Below, one piece after another: positions 20,316 through 29,425 of a DNA stretch of 64,000 nt. Every line of letters starts with the position of its first letter. Position 1 is the stretch's first letter. The notes beneath the pieces were generated by a model. That model did not search any database, was not told where the DNA came from, and saw only the letters and a list, made by a program, of their open reading frames with translations. Source of the DNA: Limibacter armeniacum (GTDB lineage: Bacteria > Bacteroidota > Bacteroidia > Cytophagales > Flammeovirgaceae); NCBI RefSeq assembly GCF_036880985.1, contig NZ_JBAJNO010000004.1:186001-250000 (forward strand). Reading direction: 5' to 3'. The translations under genes and the position numbers were made by a program.

Positions 20316-23300
20316 CTAGAAGTTAGCGTTCAGTCCGATTGAATAGGTTCTTACCATTGGATAGCTACCTGGGCTACCTTTAATGCCTGCTCCACCATCA
20401 TTGGTTTCAGGGTCAATACCCCTGTAACTGCTGAATAGGAAAGGGTTTTGCACATCTGCATATACTCTCAGTGAGTTAACTCCCTTAATGGCATCTGGCT
20501 TAAAGTTGTAACCCAACGTGATGTTTCTAACTCTAATGAATGATGCATCCACCAAGTTGACATCCGTTTCTACAGGCAATCCCATACTTGCTTCGTCATA
20601 GGCGACACCTGGCAGTGTTCCTCCCTGATTGGATGTCGTCCAAACTTCACCCATCAGATCAGTGCTGTTCTGAACATTACCCAAGAATGAAATCGGATTG
20701 ATCCATGAATAACTATAGTTTCGGCGCATATTACCTGCTTTACCATAGGCAAATACAGATAGGTCAAAGCTTTTGTATCTGAAAGTGTTGCCCAAACCGA
20801 TATACATATCAGGATATGGAGAAACGACCTGAACATCATTGACATCTATCACTCCATCTCCATTCTGGTCTACAAACAATGGTGATCCCGGCTGGCTCGC
20901 TCTCTCAGGCTGGTGTGCCGGCACATCGTCCCCCACCTGAATCAGACCATCTGTCTCGTAGTAATAGATTGCATTCACATAGTCATTTTCCTGTACATAT
21001 GAAGCCAATACTTCTCCCTCTGCAAATGACTTCCATTTAATGTTATAGCTTGAGAGGTTTACTTGTGTATTCCATTCAAAATTCTCATTCCTGACATTGA
21101 CTGTATTGAGCATAACCTCAAACCCCCTGTTTACCTGATGTCCACCATTCACAGGAACCTCAGACATAAAAGAAAGTGGTGGTGCTGGAATTGTTCTCAA
21201 CAGGTCTGTGATATCCTTTTGGTAAATATCCACAGAACCGCTCACCTTTCCTTTTGCCAACTCGAAGTCAATACCGAAGTTCTTTACCTTTGTCTTTTCC
21301 CAAGTCAGGTTAGGCCAGTTGATGCCTTCCAATACGTAAGGGAATACCGTGTTGGTCCCATTGAATGCTACAGAAGACACATCAGGTGCATAAGCACCGT
21401 AAGCTGCAGTTCCAAGAGCATCCTTATTACCCAATACACCATAACTGGCACGAACTTTCAGAAGGTTGATAAACTCCACATCTCTCAGGAATGACTCATT
21501 GGAAACCTTCCAAGCCAATGATGCTGAAGGGAAACCAGCATATTTCTTGTCCGGGAAGAACTTGTCTACCCCATCATATCGGTAAGAAAGAGAGACCAGA
21601 TACCTGTCGTAGAAGCTCAGGTTACTTCTCACAAAGAATGATCTTCTTTGCTCTTCCCACTTATTTGAAGAAATCAGCTTCTGTCCTGATGCAGCACCAG
21701 CATTTGAATTGCCGATTGCATCATGCGTATCAGCGTACTGCAGTCCAAATCCGCTAGAATATGTAAAATACTGACCTGCTCCTGCCACTACATTCAGGCT
21801 AATGTCTTCCGTTAACTGATCATCATAAGTCAGAATACCTTCTATCGTATGGTTTTCTCTTTTCTGCTGAGAGAGTGCACCTCTTGCAGTATTCAGCTGA
21901 GCATAGAATGTTGTTGAAGGAATAAAAAACTCACGCTCTGAGATCTCATAGTTGTTACCGTACAAGACCTTACCTGTCAGTTTATCCTTAATGATATCAT
22001 ACTCCAATGAAATATTGCTTAATAATGAAGTAGCCTTCGTCTCATCAGTGATATCCAGCAAACTTACTGGGTTACCAATCACTCCAAACTTGGAATAGTT
22101 TCCAGCCTCATCCCTTACTGAAACCGTTGCCGGATAAGCAAGTGCTGCCTGCACTGCACCATAATCCTGAGAACCGGCTCCACTTTGTTGTACCCCTGTC
22201 ATCGAGTTGCTATAAAGGTTTCGGCTGGCATTCAGACTTGTATTCAACCTCAAGCGTTCCGTCAAGTTAAAAAGCATGTTCATCTTGCCATTATAACGGG
22301 TCATACCTGAGTTTTTCACCGTTCCCTCCTGATTGAAGTAATTTCCTGAGAAATAGTAAACAGCATTCTCTGAACCACCATTCACATTCAAGGAGTGGTT
22401 ATCAATATGCCCTGTCTGAAGTACTTCTCCCAACCAGTCTGTTCCTGCTCCTGTCGCTGCAATATCGCTTTCTGAATAAGGCATCTCAAAGTTTCCTGCG
22501 GTTCCAGCACCAAACGGCCCCATACCATTCTGAATTAGGTATTGGTCATAAGAAAGCTGGTTGTAATACTGCTTGTATTCCTTTGCCGAAAGTGGGTTCA
22601 GGTAATTGGCATTTTCCACAACCGAACGGCTACCACTGTAACTCACCTTCAACTTCCCAGCCTTACCACTTTTGGTTGTAATCAGGATCACACCATTTGC
22701 TGCATTGACACCGTAAATTGAAGCACTGGCATCTTTCAACACCTCAATTGACTCAATATCATTCGGGTTGATACCTCCAAGACCTCCACGGTTTACACCA
22801 TTGAATCCATAATTACCATTGGCTGGCTCCAATCCATCTAAAGGCATGATAACGCCATCCACTACAATTAGCGGAGCACCACCACCACGAATCGATAAGT
22901 TAATTTGTCCACCTGGCTCTGAGCTTGCCAAAGTTGTCTGCAAACCTGCTGCACGCCCCATCAGTAAAGAGGATGCTGAGGCATTGGCAGCTGCCGGAAT
23001 ATCATCCGTTTTTACAGAGGATACAGATGTAGTCAGGTCTTCCTTTTTGGTTGTACCATATCCAACTACAATGATCTCATCCAGCTGTTGCATATCAGGT
23101 TCTAGAGCCAGATCAATGACACTTCTGCCATTAATAGACACTTCTTTCTTGATATAACCGATATAAGAAACCACCAGTATTCCCTTATCAGATTTTATCA
23201 TCAGCTCATATTGACCATCCAAGTTTGTGATGGTTCCAGCATTCTCACCTTTTATCATCACAGCAGCCCCGATCAAAGGCTCACCTGTTGACTGGTCCTT

Positions 23301-23411
23301 AATGGAACCAGAGAGTTTTATCTCTTGGGCACTTAATTCCGTTATGCCCAAAAAAGTCAGCAAAACAATAAATCCAGTTATTGTTTTAAGTTTGTGTGTA
23401 ATGTGTTTCAT
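20316..23411 (-). CDS. SusC/RagA-family TonB-dependent outer-membrane transporter
   Basis: The ATG at 23411 gives MKHITHKLKTITGFIVLL...LSAQ, a good signal peptide; a start at 23477 would add a 22-residue non-signal leader. A carboxypeptidase-regulatory-like domain follows (GSIKDQSTGEPLIGAAV). Next come the TonB-box and plug region (DEIIVVGYGTTKKEDLTTS) with the SusC signature IESIEVLKDASASIYGVNAA, then a 22-strand barrel ending in the aromatic YSIGLNANF. The protein has about 1,031 residues after start correction. It is the first gene of SusC-SusD-GH2 and is transcribed away from the HTCS regulator gene, the normal arrangement for a locus controlled by its neighbouring sensor. Confidence 0.93.
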   Translation of the reverse strand: MKHITHKLKTITGFIVLLTFLGITELSAQEIKLSGSIKDQSTGEPLIGAAVMIKGENAGTITNLDGQYELMIKSDKGILVVSYIGYIKKEVSINGRSVIDLALEPDMQQLDEIIVVGYGTTKKEDLTTSVSSVKTDDIPAAANASASSLLMGRAAGLQTTLASSEPGGQINLSIRGGGAPLIVVDGVIMPLDGLEPANGNYGFNGVNRGGLGGINPNDIESIEVLKDASASIYGVNAANGVILITTKSGKAGKLKVSYSGSRSVVENANYLNPLSAKEYKQYYNQLSYDQYLIQNGMGPFGAGTAGNFEMPYSESDIAATGAGTDWLGEVLQTGHIDNHSLNVNGGSENAVYYFSGNYFNQEGTVKNSGMTRYNGKMNMLFNLTERLRLNTSLNASRNLYSNSMTGVQQSGAGSQDYGAVQAALAYPATVSVRDEAGNYSKFGVIGNPVSLLDITDETKATSLLSNISLEYDIIKDKLTGKVLYGNNYEISEREFFIPSTTFYAQLNTARGALSQQKRENHTIEGILTYDDQLTEDISLNVVAGAGQYFTYSSGFGLQYADTHDAIGNSNAGAASGQKLISSNKWEEQRRSFFVRSNLSFYDRYLVSLSYRYDGVDKFFPDKKYAGFPSASLAWKVSNESFLRDVEFINLLKVRASYGVLGNKDALGTAAYGAYAPDVSSVAFNGTNTVFPYVLEGINWPNLTWEKTKVKNFGIDFELAKGKVSGSVDIYQKDITDLLRTIPAPPLSFMSEVPVNGGHQVNRGFEVMLNTVNVRNENFEWNTQVNLSSYNIKWKSFAEGEVLASYVQENDYVNAIYYYETDGLIQVGDDVPAHQPERASQPGSPLFVDQNGDGVIDVNDVQVVSPYPDMYIGLGNTFRYKSFDLSVFAYGKAGNMRRNYSYSWINPISFLGNVQNSTDLMGEVWTTSNQGGTLPGVAYDEASMGLPVETDVNLVDASFIRVRNITLGYNFKPDAIKGVNSLRVYADVQNPFLFSSYRGIDPETNDGGAGIKGSPGSYPMVRTYSIGLNANF

Positions 23412-23800
23412 AAGCGCGTTTATTGGGTTTGAAATAACCTCAACAAACTTCTGAATCCCCTGTAAAAAATGGGTCAAGCATTCTCATTTAAGAAGGGTGG
23501 TATTTTCGTTTATGTACATTTTACACTATTTAAAGGCGCATAAAAGGTGGACTAAATGATTTTCTCCTACTTTACAAATCAGTTTATTACACCTCTTTTT
23601 CATAACTGTACAACATTCGAAACCGATTGCATAGTAATTTTGCAAAAGAAATGCAGTTTGAAATATGGTTCACTATATTTGAAGATTGACTAATGACAAA
23701 CAACACACGTCATTATTACTATTTTAAGAAGCAACGTATTCAACTTATATAGCTTTGGGTGGAAGTCAGCATTGCCCTCCAACTGAAGACAAGGGTAACT
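23412..23800. promoter_or_regulatory. Divergent regulatory region between the SusC operon and the HTCS regulator gene
   Basis: About 390 bases separate the two divergent starts. The region is AT-rich and should hold the operon promoter and the site bound by the regulator's AraC-type domain. On the plus strand a TAGCTTTG sits just before the regulator start. On the minus strand I did not find a clear TAnnTTTG in front of the SusC gene. No coding frame here has gene-like features. Confidence 0.55.
23750..23757 (+). promoter_or_regulatory. Candidate -7 promoter element for the HTCS gene
   Basis: TAGCTTTG matches the Bacteroidota -7 consensus TAnnTTTG. It would place transcription start near 23763, with a leader of about 40 bases to the ATG at 23801. 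It also overlaps the earlier GTG at 23759, which argues against that upstream start. A matching -33 TTTG at the expected spacing is not evident. Confidence 0.4.
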
Positions 23801-26800
23801 ATGAGATTCTATTTTTATCTACTTTTTCTATTATTCGCTTTTTGCCGTAACGGATATGCCTACTACCTGACTGAAAATATCAACAAGAAAGCAGGACTAT
23901 CCAATGGCAGTATTCATGAGATTATTCAGGATGCACAAGGCTTTATATGGATAGGTACCAAAAACGGCTTAAACCGTTATGATGGTCTGAACTTTAAGAT
24001 ATACAACAAACAGAACAGCCTGCTCAATGGAAGTGATATCTCTAGTTTATTAATAGACCATAAAGGTACTATTTGGGTCGGCACCATTGATGGAGGACTT
24101 CATCTGTACAATCAGGAAAAAGACCAATTCAGTACGATCTATAACAAAGAGCTTCCCCAATTCTCTTCCAATATTGAAATTCATGACCTCCATGAAGACC
24201 AAAAGGGAACGCTTTGGATTGGAACCAATGTGGGACTGTTTGCCTATGATACATCAGCAGACAGCTTAATACAGGTACAATGCAGCTTACAGGCTGACAC
24301 AAAACAGGATAGCAATATTCAGACTATCACAAGTGACGCCAACCATAACGTCTGGATTGGCACAAATGCTGGCAACCTATTCAAATACGATATGGTAAAA
24401 GGTAACTGCCAGCAGGTGGATATTCCTGCGGTGCCAGAACATGCTCTAAACCGTATTCTTCACCTCACCTTTTATGATGAGCACCATTTACTAATTGCCA
24501 CAAGAGGTGCCGGTTTGTTGGTGATGGATATTGCTAATCAGCAACTGACACCATTACTGCCCGAATTACTAAGCAATTCGGCTATTGTCGTTCAAAGTCT
24601 AATGGTTGACAGCCAAAAAAACATATGGATTGGAACTGATGGAAAAGGCGTCATACAAGCAGCTTTTGACTCACAAAATAATACATTAACAGTATTACTG
24701 AGTAGCGATAAGGAAAGCCATGACATAGCCGGAGATGCTATCTACAGCATATTTGAAGATAGGGATCACAATATTTGGGTGGGTACAGCATGGAATGGGA
24801 TCAGTGTATTGGAAGCCAACAAGGAAGAAATTTCCTTACTGGATGGAAACCGTTTCAATATGGAAAGTCTGCCAACACTTTCCATTAATCAATTTGGCAA
24901 ATCCATGTGGATTGGTACTGACGGAAAGGGTTTGCTCCATTACAACACCCAGACAAACCAATACAAACTCTTCAACCATGATAACCAGAAATTGGATGCC
25001 AAATATGTGCAATGCATCTCCGAAATGGGAAATGGTAACTTACTGATTGGTTCCTTCTCCAATGGGCTGATTGTTATACACCCTGTAAAAGGGCAAGTCA
25101 AAAAATATACACATCTACCTAATACTGAAAATACCCTCTCCCATAATGATGTGCGAAACATTGTAGCAGACAGTTTGGGTAATTATTGGATTACCACTTG
25201 GGGTGGAGGTTTAAATTACTTTAACCCTAAAAAAGGCTCTTTTATAACATATAAGCACAACCCTCAGGATAGCCTAAGCCTTAGTAACGACAATACTATC
25301 TCTATCTCTCGATCCAAAAATGGAAAGCTTTGGATCTCTACTTTTGGTGGTGGTATCAACCTATTTGATCCGATACAACAAACATTCAAACACTTCCAAA
25401 ACAAGGAAGACGACCCAAACTCTATCAGCTCCAACAATGTCGTTTCTATACTTGAAGACAAAAGGGGGCAGGTTTGGATCGGTACATGGGGACATGGCGT
25501 CAACCGCCTGAACCCAGCTACCCAAGCAATAGAAAGGTTTGAAAATGTAAAGTTACTCCAAGGTAAATCCATTATGTCCATCACTGAAGATAAGCATGGA
25601 AATATATGGTTTGGCACCAAGGAAGGTATCCTAAAATATGATAGAAAGTCTGACTCATTCTTGAGCCATCCCAAACTTGATGGAGAGTACCATATCAATT
25701 CGGTTTTTAAATCGCCAAATGGAACGCTGCTTTTTGGTGGACTGAATGGCATTATCAGTTTTAATCCAGACAATATATCATTTGACTTTACACCTCCTGC
25801 GGTAAGGTTGACAGACTTTAAGCTTTTCAATAAGTCTGTACCTGTTGGGGAAGATTCACCGCTAAAGAAATCGATTCTGTATGCAAAGAATATCGTACTG
25901 GAATATAACCAAAGCGTAGTCACTTTTGAGTTTACTTCATTAGGGTTTCCTGCTACGAGTGATTGCGAATATGCCATCAAACTCAAGAATTTTGATAAGG
26001 ACTGGCGATATATCGGTAAGGACAGAACAGCGACTTACACCAACCTCTCACCTGGAGACTATGAGTTTCAGGTAAAGGCTCAAACAAAAGAAGGAAAGTT
26101 TGGAAATAAATATACCGCTGTGGGCTTGACTGTACTTAAGCCCTATTGGGCTACATGGTATGCATACCTTTTTTATGCAGCTGTAATCGTTATGTTATTG
26201 GCTCTTTTCAGACGCTACACCCTTAGAATTGAAAAAATCAAAAGCCAGTTACAAATAGAACGGGTTACAAGAGAGAAGGAGCAGGAACTCCATGACATCA
26301 AGCAACGGTTCTTCACCAATATCTCACATGAGATCAGAACGCCAATTACCCTGATTCTAGGTTCAATCAACCGACTGAATGAAGGGGACTTAACAAGAAA
26401 AGAACAGTCATTGAATATTTTGCAAAAGAATAGTCAATACCTGCTTAACCTTGTCAATGCATTGCTTGATTTCAGAAAACTGGAATCTCAGGAAGTAATC
26501 CTTAAATACAGCAATGCGGATATGGTGCATTTTACGAAAGACATTTTTGATTCGTTTTTAGGACTTGCTGAAGAGAAAAATATCCATTTTCACTTTGTTA
26601 CTGATCAAGCAGAATTACCTGTATGGTTTGACAACAAGGAGATGGAGAAAGTAATCTATAACCTATTGGACAATGCCTTTAAGTACACCGACGATGGAGG
26701 TGATATCACAGTAGAAATTTCCCATGATCAAACATATGCGACAATAAAGGTGATTGACTCCGGAAAGGGCATTCCCACCAAAAAGCTACAGCATATCTTC

Positions 26801-27820
26801 AAGCGGTTCTATCAATTGCCGGACACAGAGTCAGGAAAAGGCTTTGGAATAGGGCTTTCAATCGTTCAGGATGTTGTTGCACTTCACCACGGAAAAGTAA
26901 AGGTTGAAAACCGTGAGGGACAAGGAAGTATCTTTTCAATCAAGTTGCTGTTGGGTAATTCTCATATTCCAATGGAGCAACGTTCGGATCTTCCTGATTC
27001 AAAGCCAATCACCACACCAACCAATGTTAGCCTCTCAGAAATGGAAGACAGGACAGTTATGTTGGTCGAAGACAATGCTGAAATCAGGGCTTATGTTGAA
27101 GAGATTCTGGCTCCTTATTTTAAGCTTATAACCGCTGCCGATGGTCAGGAAGCCCTTGACAGCATGAAAGAGAACCTCCCTGACCTCATTATCAGCGACG
27201 TGATGATGCCTGTGATGGATGGTATGGAACTGACTAAAAACATCAAAAGCAATATAAAGACCAGTCATATTCCAGTCATTTTGCTTACTGCCAAAGATGC
27301 TGATATTTACAAACAGGAAGGTTTTGAAGAAGGTGCTGATGCGTATGTAACCAAACCATTTGACGAGTCACTGCTCAAAGCCCGTATAAAAAGCCTGCTG
27401 CATAACCGTGAGCTCATTGCAGAAAAATATAGAAATGAATTGCTGATCAAACCGGCTGAGTTGCCAATCAACTCACCTGACCAGCAGTTTCTCAAAGACA
27501 TTACCCAAATTCTGGAAACCAATATTGCTGAAGGCAACCTGACCATTGATTTCTTTATCAAGGAGATGGGGATGAGCCATTCGGTTATTTACAAAAAACT
27601 GAAAGCCCTGACAGGAATGTCATTTGTGGAGTTTGCAAGAGATTTCAGACTGAAACGCGCAGCTCAACTTATTACACAACATAAGATGAATATTACTGAA
27701 GCCTGCTATCAGGTAGGTTTCTCGGACAGGCGATACTTCAGTCAGGTATTCAAGCAGAAGTTTGGCATGACTCCTTCCGAGTACAAAAAAACAAACAGTG
27801 TAACCGAAGAAGGTCATTGA
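23801..27820 (+). CDS. Hybrid two-component system sensor/regulator (HTCS)
   Basis: This is a one-protein sensor and transcription factor of about 1,339 residues. The start MRFYFYLLFLLFAFCRNGYAYY is a signal peptide. The periplasmic part carries many Reg_prop propeller repeats (GLSNGSIHEIIQDAQGFIWI and similar WIGTxxGL motifs). A Y_Y_Y domain ends near 770, and a membrane segment lies about 783-804 (YAYLFYAAVIVMLLALF). Inside are a histidine kinase (His843 in ISHEIRTP, N-box LLDNAFKYT, G-box GFGIGLSIV), a receiver domain (Asp1133 in IISDVMMP) and a C-terminal AraC-type double helix-turn-helix. It is divergent from SusC-SusD-GH2 and probably switches that operon on when its sugar binds the propeller. 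All key phospho-relay residues are present. Confidence 0.95.
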   Translation: MRFYFYLLFLLFAFCRNGYAYYLTENINKKAGLSNGSIHEIIQDAQGFIWIGTKNGLNRYDGLNFKIYNKQNSLLNGSDISSLLIDHKGTIWVGTIDGGLHLYNQEKDQFSTIYNKELPQFSSNIEIHDLHEDQKGTLWIGTNVGLFAYDTSADSLIQVQCSLQADTKQDSNIQTITSDANHNVWIGTNAGNLFKYDMVKGNCQQVDIPAVPEHALNRILHLTFYDEHHLLIATRGAGLLVMDIANQQLTPLLPELLSNSAIVVQSLMVDSQKNIWIGTDGKGVIQAAFDSQNNTLTVLLSSDKESHDIAGDAIYSIFEDRDHNIWVGTAWNGISVLEANKEEISLLDGNRFNMESLPTLSINQFGKSMWIGTDGKGLLHYNTQTNQYKLFNHDNQKLDAKYVQCISEMGNGNLLIGSFSNGLIVIHPVKGQVKKYTHLPNTENTLSHNDVRNIVADSLGNYWITTWGGGLNYFNPKKGSFITYKHNPQDSLSLSNDNTISISRSKNGKLWISTFGGGINLFDPIQQTFKHFQNKEDDPNSISSNNVVSILEDKRGQVWIGTWGHGVNRLNPATQAIERFENVKLLQGKSIMSITEDKHGNIWFGTKEGILKYDRKSDSFLSHPKLDGEYHINSVFKSPNGTLLFGGLNGIISFNPDNISFDFTPPAVRLTDFKLFNKSVPVGEDSPLKKSILYAKNIVLEYNQSVVTFEFTSLGFPATSDCEYAIKLKNFDKDWRYIGKDRTATYTNLSPGDYEFQVKAQTKEGKFGNKYTAVGLTVLKPYWATWYAYLFYAAVIVMLLALFRRYTLRIEKIKSQLQIERVTREKEQELHDIKQRFFTNISHEIRTPITLILGSINRLNEGDLTRKEQSLNILQKNSQYLLNLVNALLDFRKLESQEVILKYSNADMVHFTKDIFDSFLGLAEEKNIHFHFVTDQAELPVWFDNKEMEKVIYNLLDNAFKYTDDGGDITVEISHDQTYATIKVIDSGKGIPTKKLQHIFKRFYQLPDTESGKGFGIGLSIVQDVVALHHGKVKVENREGQGSIFSIKLLLGNSHIPMEQRSDLPDSKPITTPTNVSLSEMEDRTVMLVEDNAEIRAYVEEILAPYFKLITAADGQEALDSMKENLPDLIISDVMMPVMDGMELTKNIKSNIKTSHIPVILLTAKDADIYKQEGFEEGADAYVTKPFDESLLKARIKSLLHNRELIAEKYRNELLIKPAELPINSPDQQFLKDITQILETNIAEGNLTIDFFIKEMGMSHSVIYKKLKALTGMSFVEFARDFRLKRAAQLITQHKMNITEACYQVGFSDRRYFSQVFKQKFGMTPSEYKKTNSVTEEGH

Positions 27821-27835
27821 TCTAAACCTTACAAT

Positions 27836-28585
27836 ATGAAGCTAAAAATCATCAGTGATTTACATCAGGAATTTGGATTCAATGACCTTTCCTTTGACAA
27901 TGCGGATATTGCGATTCTGGCAGGAGATATTCACGTTGGCATAAAGGGCATTGAATGGATCATCAATAAGATTACAGATATTCCTGTTATCTACGTTTTA
28001 GGAAATCACGAATACTATAAAGGTGCTTATCCCAAAACATTGAATAAGATCAAAGCCCTTTCGGAAGGAACCAATGTACATGTACTTGAAAATGAATCGG
28101 TAGAGATTGGCAATACAACCTTTCATGGCGCTACTCTATGGACTGATTTTTCATTGTATGGTAACCCAAGACAGTATGGCATTATTTGCCAAAGCAAGAT
28201 GAACGACTACCACAAGATTCGTCGAGACCCTTCCTATTCAAAACTAAGAACCATTGATACATTCAGAATTCACAACCAATCCGTTTTATGGTTGGAAAAT
28301 AGCCTGTCTAACACTACTACAAAATCAAACATTGTCGTAACACATCATGCACCAAGCATAAAATCATTACCCGATATATTTAAGGACAATCCTTTATCAG
28401 CTGCTTATGCCTCAAACCTGGAAGGGCTTATCAATACCTATCAGCCAGATTACTGGATTCATGGGCATATCCATACCCCAACAAGATACCACATTGGACA
28501 TACAGAGGTGATCTGTAATCCACATGGTTATATTGACGAAAAGTATAATGGTTATGATAGTAATTTGATTTTGGAAATCGACTAA
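27836..28585 (+). CDS. Calcineurin-like metallophosphoesterase
   Basis: This gene encodes 249 residues with no signal peptide, so the product is cytoplasmic. The metal-binding set of the calcineurin-like superfamily is complete: Asp8 and His10 (SDLH), Asp31 (GDIH), Asn57-His58-Glu59 (GNHE), His170 (THHAPS), and His209/His211 (HGHIH). The substrate (nucleotide, phosphodiester or protein) cannot be told from sequence. It starts 15 bases after the HTCS stop on the same strand, so it may be co-transcribed, though a role in glycan use is not implied. The family is widespread and usually annotated only as phosphoesterase. Confidence 0.88.
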   Translation: MKLKIISDLHQEFGFNDLSFDNADIAILAGDIHVGIKGIEWIINKITDIPVIYVLGNHEYYKGAYPKTLNKIKALSEGTNVHVLENESVEIGNTTFHGATLWTDFSLYGNPRQYGIICQSKMNDYHKIRRDPSYSKLRTIDTFRIHNQSVLWLENSLSNTTTKSNIVVTHHAPSIKSLPDIFKDNPLSAAYASNLEGLINTYQPDYWIHGHIHTPTRYHIGHTEVICNPHGYIDEKYNGYDSNLILEID

Positions 28586-28615
28586 CTTAATACCAATGTA
28601 CTTTAAGTCAACACC

Positions 28616-29005
28616 ATGAAACTCACTTGCTCCTTCCTCACTATTATGATCCTCTCTTTGCTTATGATCGGGTGTGGAACAGAGTCCGGAAAGAAAACAG
28701 AAGCTGAACCTCACCAAATACAGCAGTTAGAGGAAGAGGTTTTCTACCTAATATTCCCAAGGAGTTTTCATGACAGCAATGGTGACCGGATCGGAGACCT
28801 GAATGGGGTTACCCAAAAACTCGATTACCTTCAGGAACTTGGGGTTACGTCCATTATAATGACGCCCTTGTATCCTTCCATTTATTACCACAATTACTTC
28901 ACGCATGACTTTGAAGGGATTGATGAGGAATTTGGAACCATGGCAGACTACTTGAATATGGTCAGGGAAATACATCGGCGGGGAATGAAATCAAAACGCA
29001 CGTGA
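28616..29005 (+). pseudogene. Truncated GH13 alpha-amylase-like lipoprotein, N-terminal fragment
   Basis: The first 120 or so codons encode a lipoprotein signal (LLMIGC, Cys20) and the opening of a GH13 barrel: VFYLIFPRSFHDSNGDRIGD, LNGVTQKLDYLQELGV, then TPLYPS and the HDFEGIDEEFGTMADYLNMV stretch leading to IHRRGMK. A full GH13 enzyme needs some 400 more residues, with the catalytic Asp-Glu-Asp. These are missing: after GMK, near 28988, the sequence switches to the tail of an insertion-sequence transposase. The frame then stops at 29005. The fragment has no catalytic residues and should be inactive. The rest of the gene is not found downstream, so deletion accompanied or followed the insertion. 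Confidence 0.85.
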
Positions 29006-29226
29006 AGTATAGCATGACAGAAAAGTATGACCCTTATCAAAACGCAGTAGCTGAGCGGGTAAACGGCATACTTAAGCAGGAATTTATCAGGGGGTTTCAA
29101 ATCAATGACATCCAGCTTATGAGAAAAATAATCAAACAGAGCATAGACATCTACAACACGGAAAAAACCCATTTATCCTGCAGGATGAAAACGCCAAAAT
29201 ATATGCCTCAACAGAGGAGAGGGTGA
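28988..29226 (+). mobile_element. IS3-family transposase remnant (end of the DDE integrase domain)
   Basis: The frame reads through KYSMTEKYDPYQNAVAERVN, then GILKQEF and a TPKYMP tail. This is the last part of an IS3-type OrfB, including the conserved Glu of the DDE triad region (NAVAERVNGILK). Only about 75-80 residues remain; OrfA and the first two catalytic Asp residues are absent. It is joined directly to the broken GH13 gene near 28988. No terminal inverted repeat pair could be recognised, so the element is dead and its right end is uncertain. Confidence 0.85.
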
Positions 29227-29243
29227 TAAAGATAAAGACCTAT

Positions 29244-29278
29244 AAAAAAGAAAACCCACCAGCGTTAGAGCTAGTGGG
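29244..29278 (-). terminator. Rho-independent terminator for the RING/TerD-like gene
   Basis: On the minus strand a 9-bp stem (CCCACTAGC and GCTGGTGGG, one U-G pair, 6-base loop) is followed by TTTTCTTTTTT. It lies about 150 bases past the stop of the 747-residue protein gene and should end the RNA-array/protein transcript. Confidence 0.8.
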
Positions 29279-29337
29279 ATCCATATAAAGTTGTATCATT
29301 GTAAATCTGTAACGCTATTTCAGGACGTCACATTCGA

Positions 29338-29417
29338 CGGATTGAAATCCGCCACTATAGTATTTTGCCCTTTCAGGGCTGGATATTACACATATCATGT
29401 CGATGGGTAAAACCCAT
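29338..29417. repeat. Cluster of three small palindromes (REP-like)
   Basis: Three short hairpins lie in 80 bases: CGGAT TGAA ATCCG (29338-29351), GCCC TTTCA GGGC (29367-29379) and ATGGGT AAA ACCCAT (29403-29417). Spacers and loops of this style recur between genes in many Bacteroidota as REP-like repeats. That family assignment is from memory and would need a genome-wide comparison. The cluster sits between the terminator and the stop of the RING/TerD-like gene. Confidence 0.5.
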
Positions 29418-29425
29418 AGTTCATA

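Noticed and set aside
25264-25986. 240-codon minus-strand frame inside the HTCS gene
   Set aside because: It lies wholly opposite a well-supported regulator gene and its translation has no domain. It is a mirror of the repeated propeller codons.
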